Shown one piece after another: positions 1 through 7,841 of a DNA stretch of 11,106 bases. The DNA is from Butyrivibrio sp. UBA3740 (GTDB lineage: Bacteria; Bacillota; Clostridia; Lachnospirales; Lachnospiraceae). The DNA lies in the NCBI GenBank assembly GCA_002372465.1, contig DFGW01000081.1:1-11106 (forward strand), read 5' to 3'. Each line of letters opens with the position of its first letter. Within the stretch, counting starts at the first letter, position 1. Below the pieces are notes generated by a model that saw only the letters and a program-made list of their open reading frames with translations, had not been told where the DNA came from and searched no databases. A program made the position numbers and the translations under genes.

Positions 1-1224
1 GCTATTGTAGATATGAGACTTCGTACTCTGACAGGCTTGGAGAGAGATAAGCTTGAACAGGAGCACGCAGAGCTCTTAAAGAGGATTGAAGAACTGAAGG
101 CAATACTTGCAGACAAAAAGGTTCTTCTTGGAGTTATCAAGACTGAGATTAATGAGATTTCCGATAAATACGGTGATGAAAGAAAGTCTCAGATAGGACA
201 TGATGATTCCGACATTGAAATAGAGGACCTTATTCCGAATGTAAACACAGTTATCGCCATGACAGATTTTGGATACATCAAGAGAATGTCTATTGATAAC
301 TTTAAGTCCCAGAATCGTGGAGGAAAGGGCATAAAGGGAATCACCACCATCGATAATGACTTCGTGGAAGATATCCTTATGACCACAACCCACAACTACG
401 TAATGTTCTTTACAAATACAGGAAGAGTATACAGACTCAAGGCATATCAGATTCCTGAGGCTTCAAGGACATCCCGTGGAATGGCTATAGTTAATCTCCT
501 TCAGCTGGCACCTGGAGAAAAGATTTCAGCTATGATCCCTGTGACAGGATTTGAGGATGAGGAAAAGAGTCTTTTCATGGTAACCAAGAAAGGTACTGTA
601 AAGAAGACCCCTATAACCGATTTCTCAAATGTAAGAAAGACAGGACTTGCAGCCATAAATCTTAGGGATGACGATGAGCTTATTGAGGTAAAGACCGTTA
701 AGAAGGGATCTGAGATATTCCTTGTTACAAAGAACGGTATGTGCATTCACTTTGATGAGTCTGATGTGCGTTCTACCGGAAGATCATCCATCGGTGTAAG
801 AGGAATGATGCTGGATGATACAGATGAGATTGTCGGAATGCAGATAGATTCTCAGGGAGATTCTCTTCTTATCGTTTCCGAGAACGGCTACGGAAAGAGA
901 ACAACCCTTGAGGAGTTCCACAGTCAGTTCAGAGGTGGAAAGGGTGTTAAGTGCTACAAGATAACAGAGAAGACAGGAAGCGTAGTAGGCGTAAAGGCTG
1001 TTAATGATGACAATGAGATCATGATGATCACCAACGCCGGAATCATTATCCAGCTTCGTATGTCAGATATCTCTGTTCACGGAAGAGTAACATCCGGTGT
1101 TAAGATGATAAATCTTGATAAGGGTGTAACTGTAGCTAAGATTGCCAAGGTAAGAGAAAAGATTTCCGACGGCGAAAAAGAGATCGACAACATCGACGAT
1201 ATTGAAGAAATTACCGAAGAATGA
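1..1224 (+). CDS. gyrA: DNA gyrase subunit A, C-terminal part (5' end outside window)
   Basis: The reading frame is open from base 1 and ends at TGA 1222-1224, so the gene begins upstream; the ATG at 13 is internal. The first codons read AIVDMRLRTLTGLERDKL, the conserved end of the GyrA breakage-reunion domain, followed by helical coiled-coil sequence ending in KYGDERKSQI. From about base 240 comes the six-bladed beta-pinwheel that wraps DNA. Blade repeats are visible, with a GyrA-box variant QNRGGKG at 310-330 and a second RGGKG-type box, QFRGGKG, at 925-945; weaker repeats contain SRGMAIVNL, TGLAAINLR, SIGVRG and SGVKMINLD. The box argues for gyrase rather than ParC of topoisomerase IV. The tail is acidic (EIDNIDDIEEITEE), as in many GyrA proteins. 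The enzyme introduces negative supercoils with GyrB; the catalytic tyrosine lies upstream of the window. The next gene follows after 32 bases and may be co-transcribed. Confidence 0.96.
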   Translation, partial: AIVDMRLRTLTGLERDKLEQEHAELLKRIEELKAILADKKVLLGVIKTEINEISDKYGDERKSQIGHDDSDIEIEDLIPNVNTVIAMTDFGYIKRMSIDNFKSQNRGGKGIKGITTIDNDFVEDILMTTTHNYVMFFTNTGRVYRLKAYQIPEASRTSRGMAIVNLLQLAPGEKISAMIPVTGFEDEEKSLFMVTKKGTVKKTPITDFSNVRKTGLAAINLRDDDELIEVKTVKKGSEIFLVTKNGMCIHFDESDVRSTGRSSIGVRGMMLDDTDEIVGMQIDSQGDSLLIVSENGYGKRTTLEEFHSQFRGGKGVKCYKITEKTGSVVGVKAVNDDNEIMMITNAGIIIQLRMSDISVHGRVTSGVKMINLDKGVTVAKIAKVREKISDGEKEIDNIDDIEEITEE

Positions 1225-1256
1225 TCCATTTTCTTTAACGGAAAAGAAGAGGGCCT

Positions 1257-2714
1257 ATGAACATCGGACTGCTTGTAACAGAACTGGAAGATAAGGAAGT
1301 CAAAAGAATCTGTATCGGAGCCAATAAGGCTGCCAAAGATAAAGATGTTAATCTGTTTATTATCCTTGGTAAGTACCTTATACCTGATAACAGTGTCTTA
1401 GATAATCCCTTTGACTACCAGTACTCTGCGCTGTTTGATTATGCTGATACTGAGGATTTTGATGTGCTCATTGTTGATATAGAGCGCATCGCCTCAAAGA
1501 CAACCATACTAAAGAAGGAAGCCTTCTTAAAGAAATTTCAGAAGGCTCCTCTTCTGACCCTGACAGAACAGGAAGGGTACACCTGTGTAAACAATCCTAA
1601 GACTGAGAAGAATCAGTTTGAACAGCTGGGATATCAGGCAGTTTGTGATGCAGTCTTTTATGCCAGGAATCAGATTGTTTCTCCTTCTTTGGAAGAGCCA
1701 CAGAGCTTTAACTTTGAAGAAATTTCGGAAGCTTCTGCACTTAAAGTAGTTGCAGAACTCAGTGAGATCTTTTTTCGCAGGAAGTATGATGCTGAAAAAG
1801 CTTATGAGACATTTACTTCCTATGCCCTTAAAGACGGGATAAAAAACAGTGGGATATTGCTGTTTGACAAGAAGGTAAGAAATACCATTAAATACCCCTG
1901 GGAAAAACCTGCAAGCATCAGCGTAAAGAGTGCTGTTATCGGTGGAAAGGAAGTAAACTTTGCTGATGGCAAGATGGTTCTTTCCACAGATAAGATTATT
2001 TCAAATCTGGCAAAGGGTGATGCAACAACGCTGTTTTTAAGTGACCTGTTTGTGGGAGAATATCAGCTGGGACTTATGGTATCGGAATTTGTCCCCGGTG
2101 CTTTGGTAGATAATTTCCTTGATAATGTGACAAGTCTTGTTACCGGCGTATCAAGGCTTTCCTACCTGGAAAAAGAACTTAAAAAAACCACAGAAGAACT
2201 CTATGAGGTTCAGGAAGAGCTTGCTAGAGATGACTCAGTTCTTGATCATATAGGAGATCAGGATTATTTGACAGGTGGTCTTAACAGGCGAGGATTCTTT
2301 GCTAAAGCCTATGACCTTTTAAAAGATAACTTTGCTCCGGGAAGAAATGCAGTAGTTGCCTACATTCATATGGAATCCCTAAAGAGGATCAACGATATGT
2401 TTGGTCACGAGGAAGGTGACAGAGCTGTTAAGAGGGTTTCCAAGATCTTGGAGGAAGTATTCAAGGACAGCATCTATGGCAGGATCAGGGGCGATGAGTT
2501 TGCAGTCATTGTCATAGCTGATGAAGAAGGAAAGGCAGAGTCACTCAGGGAAAAGATGTCAGAACAAAATGCCAAGCTTCTTACAGAGGCCAACAGATAT
2601 ATAAACCATCTTCAGTATTCAATCTGTGAATTCAACTATGAAGAAAACCTTTCATTGAGGGAAATGCTCAAAGAAACTGACGAAAATCTAAAGAGATTAA
2701 AAGGTAATATGTAA
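1257..2714 (+). CDS. LacI-type sensor half-domain fused to degenerate GGDEF domain
   Basis: This 485-residue protein has no membrane segment or signal peptide. Residues 1-140 resemble the first lobe of a LacI/periplasmic-binding fold (MNIGLLVTELED, then repeated beta-alpha units with VLIVDIERI), without the DNA-binding helix of LacI proteins. A middle region (about 160-300) is unrecognised. Residues 303-330 are a predicted coiled coil (LEKELKKTTEELYEVQEELA). Residues 334-480 are a GGDEF domain: DYLTGGLNRRGFF at 336, a KRIND stretch at 378-382 region, GHEEGD after it, and the signature RGDEF at 411-415. Two departures stand out: the signature's first Gly is Arg411, and the position of the first metal-binding Asp appears to be His371 (IHMES where active enzymes have IDIDF-like sequence). 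Diguanylate cyclase activity is therefore doubtful; a GTP-binding or signalling role is possible. A GAAGAGGG-type ribosome site lies just before ATG 1257. Its place after gyrA, 32 bases on, suggests read-through. Confidence 0.82.
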   Translation: MNIGLLVTELEDKEVKRICIGANKAAKDKDVNLFIILGKYLIPDNSVLDNPFDYQYSALFDYADTEDFDVLIVDIERIASKTTILKKEAFLKKFQKAPLLTLTEQEGYTCVNNPKTEKNQFEQLGYQAVCDAVFYARNQIVSPSLEEPQSFNFEEISEASALKVVAELSEIFFRRKYDAEKAYETFTSYALKDGIKNSGILLFDKKVRNTIKYPWEKPASISVKSAVIGGKEVNFADGKMVLSTDKIISNLAKGDATTLFLSDLFVGEYQLGLMVSEFVPGALVDNFLDNVTSLVTGVSRLSYLEKELKKTTEELYEVQEELARDDSVLDHIGDQDYLTGGLNRRGFFAKAYDLLKDNFAPGRNAVVAYIHMESLKRINDMFGHEEGDRAVKRVSKILEEVFKDSIYGRIRGDEFAVIVIADEEGKAESLREKMSEQNAKLLTEANRYINHLQYSICEFNYEENLSLREMLKETDENLKRLKGNM

Positions 2715-2730
2715 GGTATGAGCATAGATA

Positions 2731-2766
2731 AAACCTTCCCTACTGCCAAGGCAGCGGGGAAGGTTT
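2731..2766. terminator. Hairpin between convergent genes, probable two-way terminator
   Basis: A perfect 10-base inverted repeat (2731-2740 and 2757-2766, AAACCTTCCC / GGGAAGGTTT) encloses a smaller CTGC/GCAG stem with a CAAG loop. It lies between two genes that end facing each other (stops at 2714 and 2774). The stem's own A and T ends supply short T runs on both strands, so it can act in both directions, though the T tracts are modest. Confidence 0.8.
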
Positions 2767-2773
2767 AAGTTTG

Positions 2774-3703
2774 TCATAGGAAATATTTTGCCAGGAAGCT
2801 GTCCACTTTATTCCAGTAGGTTTCAGGGTCTGTAACAACTCCCTGAATATGCTCTGCCCCAAGGATCATGCAGTAGTGCTTAGGACAGCTTGCTGCTTCA
2901 TAGAGTCTTGAACACATGTGAGGATCCACAAACTTATCATCATCTCCGTGGATAAAAAGAGTTGGTGTTACGGATCTCTTAACTGCTTCGATAGGCTTAA
3001 CATCATTGATATCAAAACCGGACTTTATCCTTATCATGATCCTCATAATCGCAATGGCAAGAGGGATAGGAAGGACAGAGCCCTTAAAGAGCCTGTAGGT
3101 TCCGGCAAATTCTTCACTAAGCGTAGTGTAGGAGCTGTCAGCAATAGCGCACTTCACGTTTTCAGGAAGATATTCGCCTGTGGTCATTAGGGTTGTGGCT
3201 GCTCCCATGGACATTCCATGAAGAAGGATCGAGGCTTCGGAGTTTCTCTGGATTACCCAGTCAATCCACTCCTTTATATCAAGTCTGTCGTTAAGACCGT
3301 ATCCTATGTATTTGCCTTCGCTCTTGCCAAAGCCGCGCAGATCAGGAAGAAGGCAGTTATATCCTTTTTCCAGGTAGTGCTTTGCATATATGCCGTTGGC
3401 TTCATGACTGTCCCAGATACCATGGATCAGGATAACATATTTATCCGAAGGCTCTTTTGCAGGAATAAAGCTGGCGTGAAGCGTAAGCATATCAACGGAG
3501 TTTATAAAAACATCCTCCCTGTCCGGGTGGTTTCTTATAAATTTCCTCCCCTGGGTTATGGCAATATCCTGCTTTGCATCGTCCTCATCCGTATGGGTAT
3601 GGGGCACGGAAGAAATCTTATAAACATATTCGCCAAAGGCATATAATCCACCAAAAAGCGCTGTGACAGTTGTAAGCCTGACAAATGATTTTTTAAGGCT
3701 CAT
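2774..3703 (-). CDS. Membrane-anchored alpha/beta hydrolase
   Basis: Starting at ATG 3703-3701 the product has 309 residues. This start is preferred over an in-frame ATG 14 codons upstream (3745) because a GGAGGG site (3712-3707) sits just before it, and because it gives a clean N-terminus. Residues 7-30 form a hydrophobic signal anchor after MSLKK, so the catalytic domain probably faces outside. The hydrolase fold runs from about residue 65 to 309: HG oxyanion motif at 94-95 (LIHGIWDSH), DLRGFGKSEG at 121-130, nucleophile elbow GMSMG at 163-167 with Ser165, acid Asp256 in HGDDDKFVD, and His285 in GAEHIQG. All three catalytic residues are present, so it should be active. It resembles the YqkD-like group of Gram-positive hydrolases of unknown substrate. 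It is transcribed alone, divergently from the acyltransferase gene; an esterase acting on surface acyl groups is a guess from context. Confidence 0.88.
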   Translation of the reverse strand: MSLKKSFVRLTTVTALFGGLYAFGEYVYKISSVPHTHTDEDDAKQDIAITQGRKFIRNHPDREDVFINSVDMLTLHASFIPAKEPSDKYVILIHGIWDSHEANGIYAKHYLEKGYNCLLPDLRGFGKSEGKYIGYGLNDRLDIKEWIDWVIQRNSEASILLHGMSMGAATTLMTTGEYLPENVKCAIADSSYTTLSEEFAGTYRLFKGSVLPIPLAIAIMRIMIRIKSGFDINDVKPIEAVKRSVTPTLFIHGDDDKFVDPHMCSRLYEAASCPKHYCMILGAEHIQGVVTDPETYWNKVDSFLAKYFL

Positions 3704-3735
3704 AGACCCTCCATTCTTCTCAAAAAGGTACTTAT

Positions 3736-3765
3736 ATAGTAACATTTTTTTCCTAATAATCCAAA
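3736..3765 (-). promoter_or_regulatory. Possible promoter of the hydrolase gene
   Basis: On the minus strand TTTGGA (3765-3760) and TACTAT (3741-3736) are spaced by 18 bases and end about 32 bases before ATG 3703. TATAAG (3736-3731) is an alternative -10. The match to consensus is only fair. It overlaps the forward promoter of the acyltransferase gene. Confidence 0.3.
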
Positions 3766-3777
3766 GTATGGTATACT
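3761..3777 (+). promoter_or_regulatory. Extended -10 promoter of the acyltransferase operon
   Basis: TGGTATACT (3769-3777) is an extended -10 element (TGnTATAcT), which can work without a good -35; none is evident (TTTCCT at 3749-3754). The expected start site is near 3784, giving a leader of about 24 bases before ATG 3808. A CCAAA block at 3761-3765 is shared, at the same distance, with the promoter before murG. Confidence 0.55.
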
Positions 3778-3807
3778 CTTCGTGAGTTTTAATCGTGGAG
3801 ACAGATA

Positions 3808-5334
3808 ATGGGTTTTAATTCCTTTAACTTTATTTTGATCTTTATGCCAGTGCTTCTTGTCATCTGGCATATTTTAAACAGGGCTAAAAAGTTTACCCTG
3901 GCAGATATATTCCTGACACTTATGTCGCTGTATTACTACTACAGCTTCGGTTCTTCATTCCTTCTTATTCTTCTTATCAGCATTGCCGTTAACTATGGAC
4001 TTAGTTTTCTAATGGAGAGGAAGGATTCTTTAAGGAAGCCTGCCCGGGTAATTGGTGTACTTTTTAATCTTGGTCTTTTGTTTTACCTTAAATATCTTGG
4101 ATTTTTCCTGGACAACTTAAGCCTTTTGACAGGTAAGACCCTTACGGCAAAAGAGATATTGATGCCAATAGGAATAAGCTTCTTTACCTTCGGACAGATC
4201 TCTTTTATTGCAGACAGGGCAAAGGGCGAAGCGCCCCACTATTCATTCCTTGACTATTGCCTCTACACGGTTTATTTTCCAAAGCTTATACAGGGTCCAA
4301 TAGCTTTCCACAAGGAAATGATAGATCAGTTCAGGGACAGATCACTTCGACGCTTTAATTCCGATACCTTCGCAAGGGGACTTATGAGCTTTGTCATCGG
4401 CCTTGGCAAGAAGGTCATCCTGGCTGATACTCTGGCACTTTCTGTAAACTACGGGTTCCATTACACCTATTACATGGACACCCTGACCATAATAGCAGTT
4501 CTGCTTGCCTATACATTCCAGATTTATCTGGATTTTTCAGGGTACTGTGACATGGCAAGCGGAGTCAGCCTGATGCTTGGCTACAGGCTTCCTGTGAACT
4601 TCAACTCGCCCTACAAGGCAGCCACGGCAAAAGAGCTATGGCAGCGCTGGCACATGACTCTTTCCCGCTTTTTCATCAAGTATGTCTATATTCCTTTTGG
4701 TGGAAGCAGAAAGGGCAAGGTTCGTACCGTTATAAATGTCCTTATTGTATTTGTTCTTAGCGGACTCTGGCACGGAGCCGGATGGACCTACATCTGCTGG
4801 GGACTTATGCAGGGACTTTTGGTGGTATGGGATGACCTGGGAATAGTTGGTGTAAGCGATGAAAGAAAAGAAGCTTTGGGAAAACCAAAAAAGTATCTTC
4901 TTTTAGAAAAGCCACTTTTAATGGTGCCAAGAGCTGTGGGAAATGCCATGACCTTCTTTATGTTCATGGTATCACTGGTCTTTTTCAGATCCCAGGATAT
5001 GACCTATGCGACTCAGTTTTTTAAACAGTTCTTTTTCTGGACCTATCCCGGGTTCCTTTATAGGACTGCATCCCAGCTCCAGATTCCGGAGAACTATATA
5101 TTCCGTCAGCTCTTTTCCCAGATGGGCATAAGCTGGGGAGAGAACCTTGTGTATATGGCGACACTTATCATTCTTCTGATTGTTTCTGGTTTTATAATGA
5201 CCAGGAAGAACACCCAGGAGATTGTGGAGGAGACTACCTTTAAAAGGCGCGAGGTTATCGGACTTGCCATTATATTTATCTGGTCCTTCATATCTCTTTC
5301 GGATGTGAGTACCTTTATCTATTTCCAATACTGA
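3808..5334 (+). CDS. MBOAT family membrane-bound O-acyltransferase (AlgI/DltB-like)
   Basis: The 508-residue product is a polytopic membrane protein with about a dozen hydrophobic segments spread over its length. It carries the family's hallmarks in order: MPIGISFFTFGQISFIAD at 119-136, YFPKLIQGPI at 156-165, FQIYLDFSGYCDMASG at 237-252, PYKAATAKELWQRWHMTLSRFF at 268-289 with His282, and SGLWHGAGW at 318-326 with the invariant active-site His322. Proteins of this type take an acyl group from a cytoplasmic thioester donor and pass it across the membrane to a surface polymer, with an SGNH-type partner finishing the transfer; the next gene fits that partner. ATG 3808 is preceded by GGAGA. The AlgI-like architecture is clear. 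The acceptor (exopolysaccharide, peptidoglycan or teichoic acid) cannot be told: no dltA or dltC is present, so calling it DltB would be unjustified. Confidence 0.93.
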   Translation: MGFNSFNFILIFMPVLLVIWHILNRAKKFTLADIFLTLMSLYYYYSFGSSFLLILLISIAVNYGLSFLMERKDSLRKPARVIGVLFNLGLLFYLKYLGFFLDNLSLLTGKTLTAKEILMPIGISFFTFGQISFIADRAKGEAPHYSFLDYCLYTVYFPKLIQGPIAFHKEMIDQFRDRSLRRFNSDTFARGLMSFVIGLGKKVILADTLALSVNYGFHYTYYMDTLTIIAVLLAYTFQIYLDFSGYCDMASGVSLMLGYRLPVNFNSPYKAATAKELWQRWHMTLSRFFIKYVYIPFGGSRKGKVRTVINVLIVFVLSGLWHGAGWTYICWGLMQGLLVVWDDLGIVGVSDERKEALGKPKKYLLLEKPLLMVPRAVGNAMTFFMFMVSLVFFRSQDMTYATQFFKQFFFWTYPGFLYRTASQLQIPENYIFRQLFSQMGISWGENLVYMATLIILLIVSGFIMTRKNTQEIVEETTFKRREVIGLAIIFIWSFISLSDVSTFIYFQY

Positions 5335-5347
5335 TTGTGAGTAACTA

Positions 5348-6445
5348 ATGAGCAAAAGAGATTCATCTGCCAATTTCATAAAGAGATTCTTTATTCTTGT
5401 TCTGGCACTTATTGTGCTGGTGGCAGGTATCGTAGTAATATTCGATCCCTTCTACCACTATCACAAGCCCTGGCTTGGACTTAAGGCAGTGCTTAACGAC
5501 AAGGAATACCAGTGTGTGGGCACTCTTCGTAACTTTGACTACGACAGCCTTATTGTGGGCTCTTCGGTTATGGAGAACAACGACAATTCCTGGTATAACG
5601 ACGCCTTCGGGGTAAATGCCATAAAGGCTATAAGATCCTACGGAGCAACAGCGGATCTGTGTTATCTTCTGGATGTGGCCTACGAAGAGCATGATCTTAA
5701 GTATGTTTTTTACAACATTGATCCTTCATCACTCTATGGTGATCCCAATACAACCTATGAGATAACAGGCTGTCCCATGTATCTGTATGACAAAAATCCC
5801 TTCAATGACATCAGGTATCTGTTCAATAAGGACGTGCTTTTTGAGAAGATACCTTATCAGGTTGCAAGTTCACTTATTGGAGACTATAATGAGAACCTGT
5901 CCTATAACTGGGCAAAATGGAAGAAATTTGGCCCAGAGCTTGCTCTTGGTCTGTATTTCAGGCCCCGTGAGGTTAAGGAAATGATGCCGGAGGATGTTTA
6001 TAAAGACAACCTTACGGCGAACATAGCTATTTTAACAAAAGAGGTTGAGACTCACCCCGATACGCAGTTCATATTCTTTTATCCACCCTATTCCATGCTC
6101 TGGTGGGATATGAGCTACAGGGTAGGCGAGACCGATGCAATCATCTACTGCGAGAAAGAGATGACAAAGGCTCTTTTGCAGTATGACAATGTCAGGATAT
6201 TCTGTTTCCAGAATGAACCTGAGGTTGCCTGTAACCTGGATCTTTATATGGATTCTATTCATTTTTCTCCTGAGATCAATCGACTTATGCTGGACCAGAT
6301 CCTATCAGGGGAATATGAGATGACCTTGGGAAACTACGAAGAAGTGATTGATGGAGTTAAGGCATTTTCTGATGATGTTCAGTCCAAGTACATTGTTCCC
6401 TACGAGGAGCAGGATCTTCTGACCTACGAGATCATCGAAGAATGA
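5348..6445 (+). CDS. Membrane-anchored SGNH-like partner of the acyltransferase
   Basis: The 365-residue protein begins with a basic stretch (MSKRDSSANFIKRF) and one hydrophobic segment at about 14-32, so it is probably tethered with its body outside the membrane. Two ends of an SGNH/GDSL hydrolase fold are visible: block I LIVGSSVMEN at 68-77, with Ser72/Ser73 as the nucleophile candidate, and block V MDSIHFS at 301-307, with Asp302 and His305 as the dyad. The middle is poorly conserved, as is common in DltD, AlgX/AlgJ and PatB-like proteins. It starts 13 bases after the MBOAT stop with only a weak GTGAG site, suggesting translational coupling to that gene. The likely job is acyl transfer to, or removal from, a surface polymer delivered with the MBOAT protein. 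Family membership is inferred from motifs and position; the exact subfamily is not recognised. Confidence 0.8.
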   Translation: MSKRDSSANFIKRFFILVLALIVLVAGIVVIFDPFYHYHKPWLGLKAVLNDKEYQCVGTLRNFDYDSLIVGSSVMENNDNSWYNDAFGVNAIKAIRSYGATADLCYLLDVAYEEHDLKYVFYNIDPSSLYGDPNTTYEITGCPMYLYDKNPFNDIRYLFNKDVLFEKIPYQVASSLIGDYNENLSYNWAKWKKFGPELALGLYFRPREVKEMMPEDVYKDNLTANIAILTKEVETHPDTQFIFFYPPYSMLWWDMSYRVGETDAIIYCEKEMTKALLQYDNVRIFCFQNEPEVACNLDLYMDSIHFSPEINRLMLDQILSGEYEMTLGNYEEVIDGVKAFSDDVQSKYIVPYEEQDLLTYEIIEE

Positions 6446-6460
6446 GCTTTATCCCGAATA

Positions 6461-6484
6461 CCAAAAAATGATATACTTATCATT
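6461..6484 (+). promoter_or_regulatory. Extended -10 promoter with overlapping palindrome, upstream of murG
   Basis: TGATATACT (6469-6477) is an extended -10 element; a CCAAA block (6461-6465) lies 11 bases before TATACT exactly as in the promoter at 3761-3777. A perfect inverted repeat, AATGATA (6467-6473) and TATCATT (6478-6484) with four bases between, covers the -10 and predicted start site, so it could be an operator. Leader length to GTG 6520 is about 36 bases. Confidence 0.5.
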
Positions 6485-6519
6485 AAAGTAAGCTAACAGC
6501 TTGGAAGAAGGAAATAAAA

Positions 6520-7602
6520 GTGAGTGAAGCACCAACTAAGAGAATCGTACTGACAGGCGGTGGAAGTGCAGGACATGTTACACCTAACATTGCCCTTATC
6601 CCAGCCCTTAAAAAAGCCGGCTTTGAGATTTTTTATATAGGCTCATACAACGGAATCGAGAAAAAGCTTATTGAGGATTACAACATTCCATACTTTGGAA
6701 TATCCACAGGTAAGCTTCGCAGATACTTTGATCCCAAGAATTTCTCAGATCCCTTCAGGGTCTTAAAGGGATTTTCCGAGGCAAGGACTCTTCTTAAGAA
6801 GATAAAGCCTGACATTGTCTTTTCAAAGGGCGGATATGTAAGCGTTCCTGTAGTAAGAGCAGCCGGTGCTTTGAAGATTCCATATATTGTACATGAATCA
6901 GATCTTACACCGGGTCTTGCCAATAAGCTTAGTATGAACGGTGCAAGGAAGATTTGCTGTAACTTCCCGGAGACAATGAGACTTCTTCCTGCTGAAAAGG
7001 CAGTCCTCACAGGAACTCCCATAAGAGACGAGCTGGGCAAGGGTTCCAGAGAAGTGGGAAAGAAATTCTGCGGGTTTACAGATGACAAGCCGGTTCTTAT
7101 GGTAATAGGCGGAAGCCTTGGAGCCCAGTCGGTTAATGAGACTGTCCGCTATGCACTTCCTAGACTTCTTCCACATTTCAATATTGTCCATATCTGCGGA
7201 AAAGAGAAGATGGACAACCTAAAGCTTTCGGTACCGGGCTACAAACAGTTCGAGTACGTTAAAAATGAGCTTAAGGATCTTTTCGCCATGGCTGATATTG
7301 TTGTATCAAGGGCGGGAGCAAATTCCATCTGTGAGCTGTTAGCCCTAAGAAAGCCCAACATCCTTATCCCTCTTTCAGGTAAGGCGAGTCGTGGAGATCA
7401 GGTCCTGAATGCCAGATCCTTTGAGCAGCAGGGCTTTTCCATGGTGATCGATAACGATGAGCTTGACGAGGACATTCTCTGCGAGACCATCTATGAGCTG
7501 TTTAACACCAGAGAAAAGTACATGGAGGCAATGTGCAGATCCAACCTCCAGAGTGCGACAGACACCATATTGAAGATAATAATTGAGGAAATGAACAAAT
7601 GA
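6520..7602 (+). CDS. murG: MurG, UDP-GlcNAc:lipid I N-acetylglucosaminyltransferase
   Basis: The 360-residue product makes lipid II from lipid I and UDP-GlcNAc on the inner face of the cytoplasmic membrane. Family motifs are intact: GGGSAGHVTPN at 13-23, SKGGYVSVPV at 102-111, HESDLTPGLAN at 125-135, the second glycine-rich loop GGSLGAQSVN at 197-206, and SRAGANSICELLAL at 263-276 followed by SRGDQ at 290-294, which holds the UDP-GlcNAc binding residues. Length is normal for the family. The start is GTG 6520, chosen because AAGGA lies about seven bases before it and the sequence MSEAPTKRIVLTGGG gives the usual short lead to the first loop. Unlike the classical cell-wall and division cluster, no mur, mra or fts neighbours are seen. 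Its stop overlaps the next start by four bases (ATGA). Confidence 0.97.
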   Translation: MSEAPTKRIVLTGGGSAGHVTPNIALIPALKKAGFEIFYIGSYNGIEKKLIEDYNIPYFGISTGKLRRYFDPKNFSDPFRVLKGFSEARTLLKKIKPDIVFSKGGYVSVPVVRAAGALKIPYIVHESDLTPGLANKLSMNGARKICCNFPETMRLLPAEKAVLTGTPIRDELGKGSREVGKKFCGFTDDKPVLMVIGGSLGAQSVNETVRYALPRLLPHFNIVHICGKEKMDNLKLSVPGYKQFEYVKNELKDLFAMADIVVSRAGANSICELLALRKPNILIPLSGKASRGDQVLNARSFEQQGFSMVIDNDELDEDILCETIYELFNTREKYMEAMCRSNLQSATDTILKIIIEEMNK

Positions 7603-7841
7603 CATATAAGACCAAAGGAACCTGTTCAACCCTGATCGATCTTGACGTTATTGACGGAGTTGTAAGGAATGTAAAGTTTACAAACGGCTGTAACGGAAAC
7701 CTTCAGGGAATATCAAAGCTTGTTGAGGGTATGAAGGCAGAGGATGCTATAGATAAGCTCCGCGGAATCAAGTGCGGTTTTAAACCAACCTCATGTCCCG
7801 ATCAGCTCTCCTATGCCATTGAAGAAGCAATGAAAGCATGA
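7599..7841 (+). CDS. TSCPD-domain small protein (TIGR03905-like)
   Basis: This 80-residue protein contains the signature TSCPDQL at 64-70 and four cysteines at 9, 31, 59 and 66 in the contexts GTCST, NGCNGN, IKCGFK and TSCPD. The pattern matches the small stand-alone TSCPD family (TIGR03905-like), related to a domain at the C-terminus of some ribonucleotide reductases. The four cysteines could bind a metal, an inference only; the function of the family is unknown. It has no signal peptide or membrane segment. It overlaps murG by ATGA at 7599-7602 and the next gene by ATGA at 7838-7841, so all three genes are probably translated in a coupled way from one transcript. The family call is well supported by the motif and length. 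Confidence 0.87.
   Translation: MTYKTKGTCSTLIDLDVIDGVVRNVKFTNGCNGNLQGISKLVEGMKAEDAIDKLRGIKCGFKPTSCPDQLSYAIEEAMKA

Noticed and set aside
925..945. Second RGGKG box in GyrA as a novelty
   Set aside because: RGGKG-type motifs in a later blade of the GyrA pinwheel are, as far as I recall, common in Firmicutes, so this is ordinary.
1257..2714. Active diguanylate cyclase
   Set aside because: RGDEF and the probable His at the metal site argue against assigning that activity from sequence.
3218..3646. Open frame on the + strand opposite the hydrolase gene
   Set aside because: It mirrors a gene with an intact catalytic triad and family motifs, has no convincing ribosome site, and its translation resembles no known protein.
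3704..3745. Longer N-terminus for the hydrolase from the ATG at 3745
   Set aside because: The internal ATG at 3703 has a GGAGGG site just upstream, and the longer form would place an unusual stretch before the signal anchor.
3808..6445. dltB-dltD of lipoteichoic acid D-alanylation
   Set aside because: No dltA or dltC is nearby, and the MBOAT protein has the longer AlgI-like layout, so the specific name is not supported.
6678..7088. Open frame on the - strand inside murG
   Set aside because: The + strand encodes a full-length MurG with all motifs; the reverse frame is a shadow of its codon bias.
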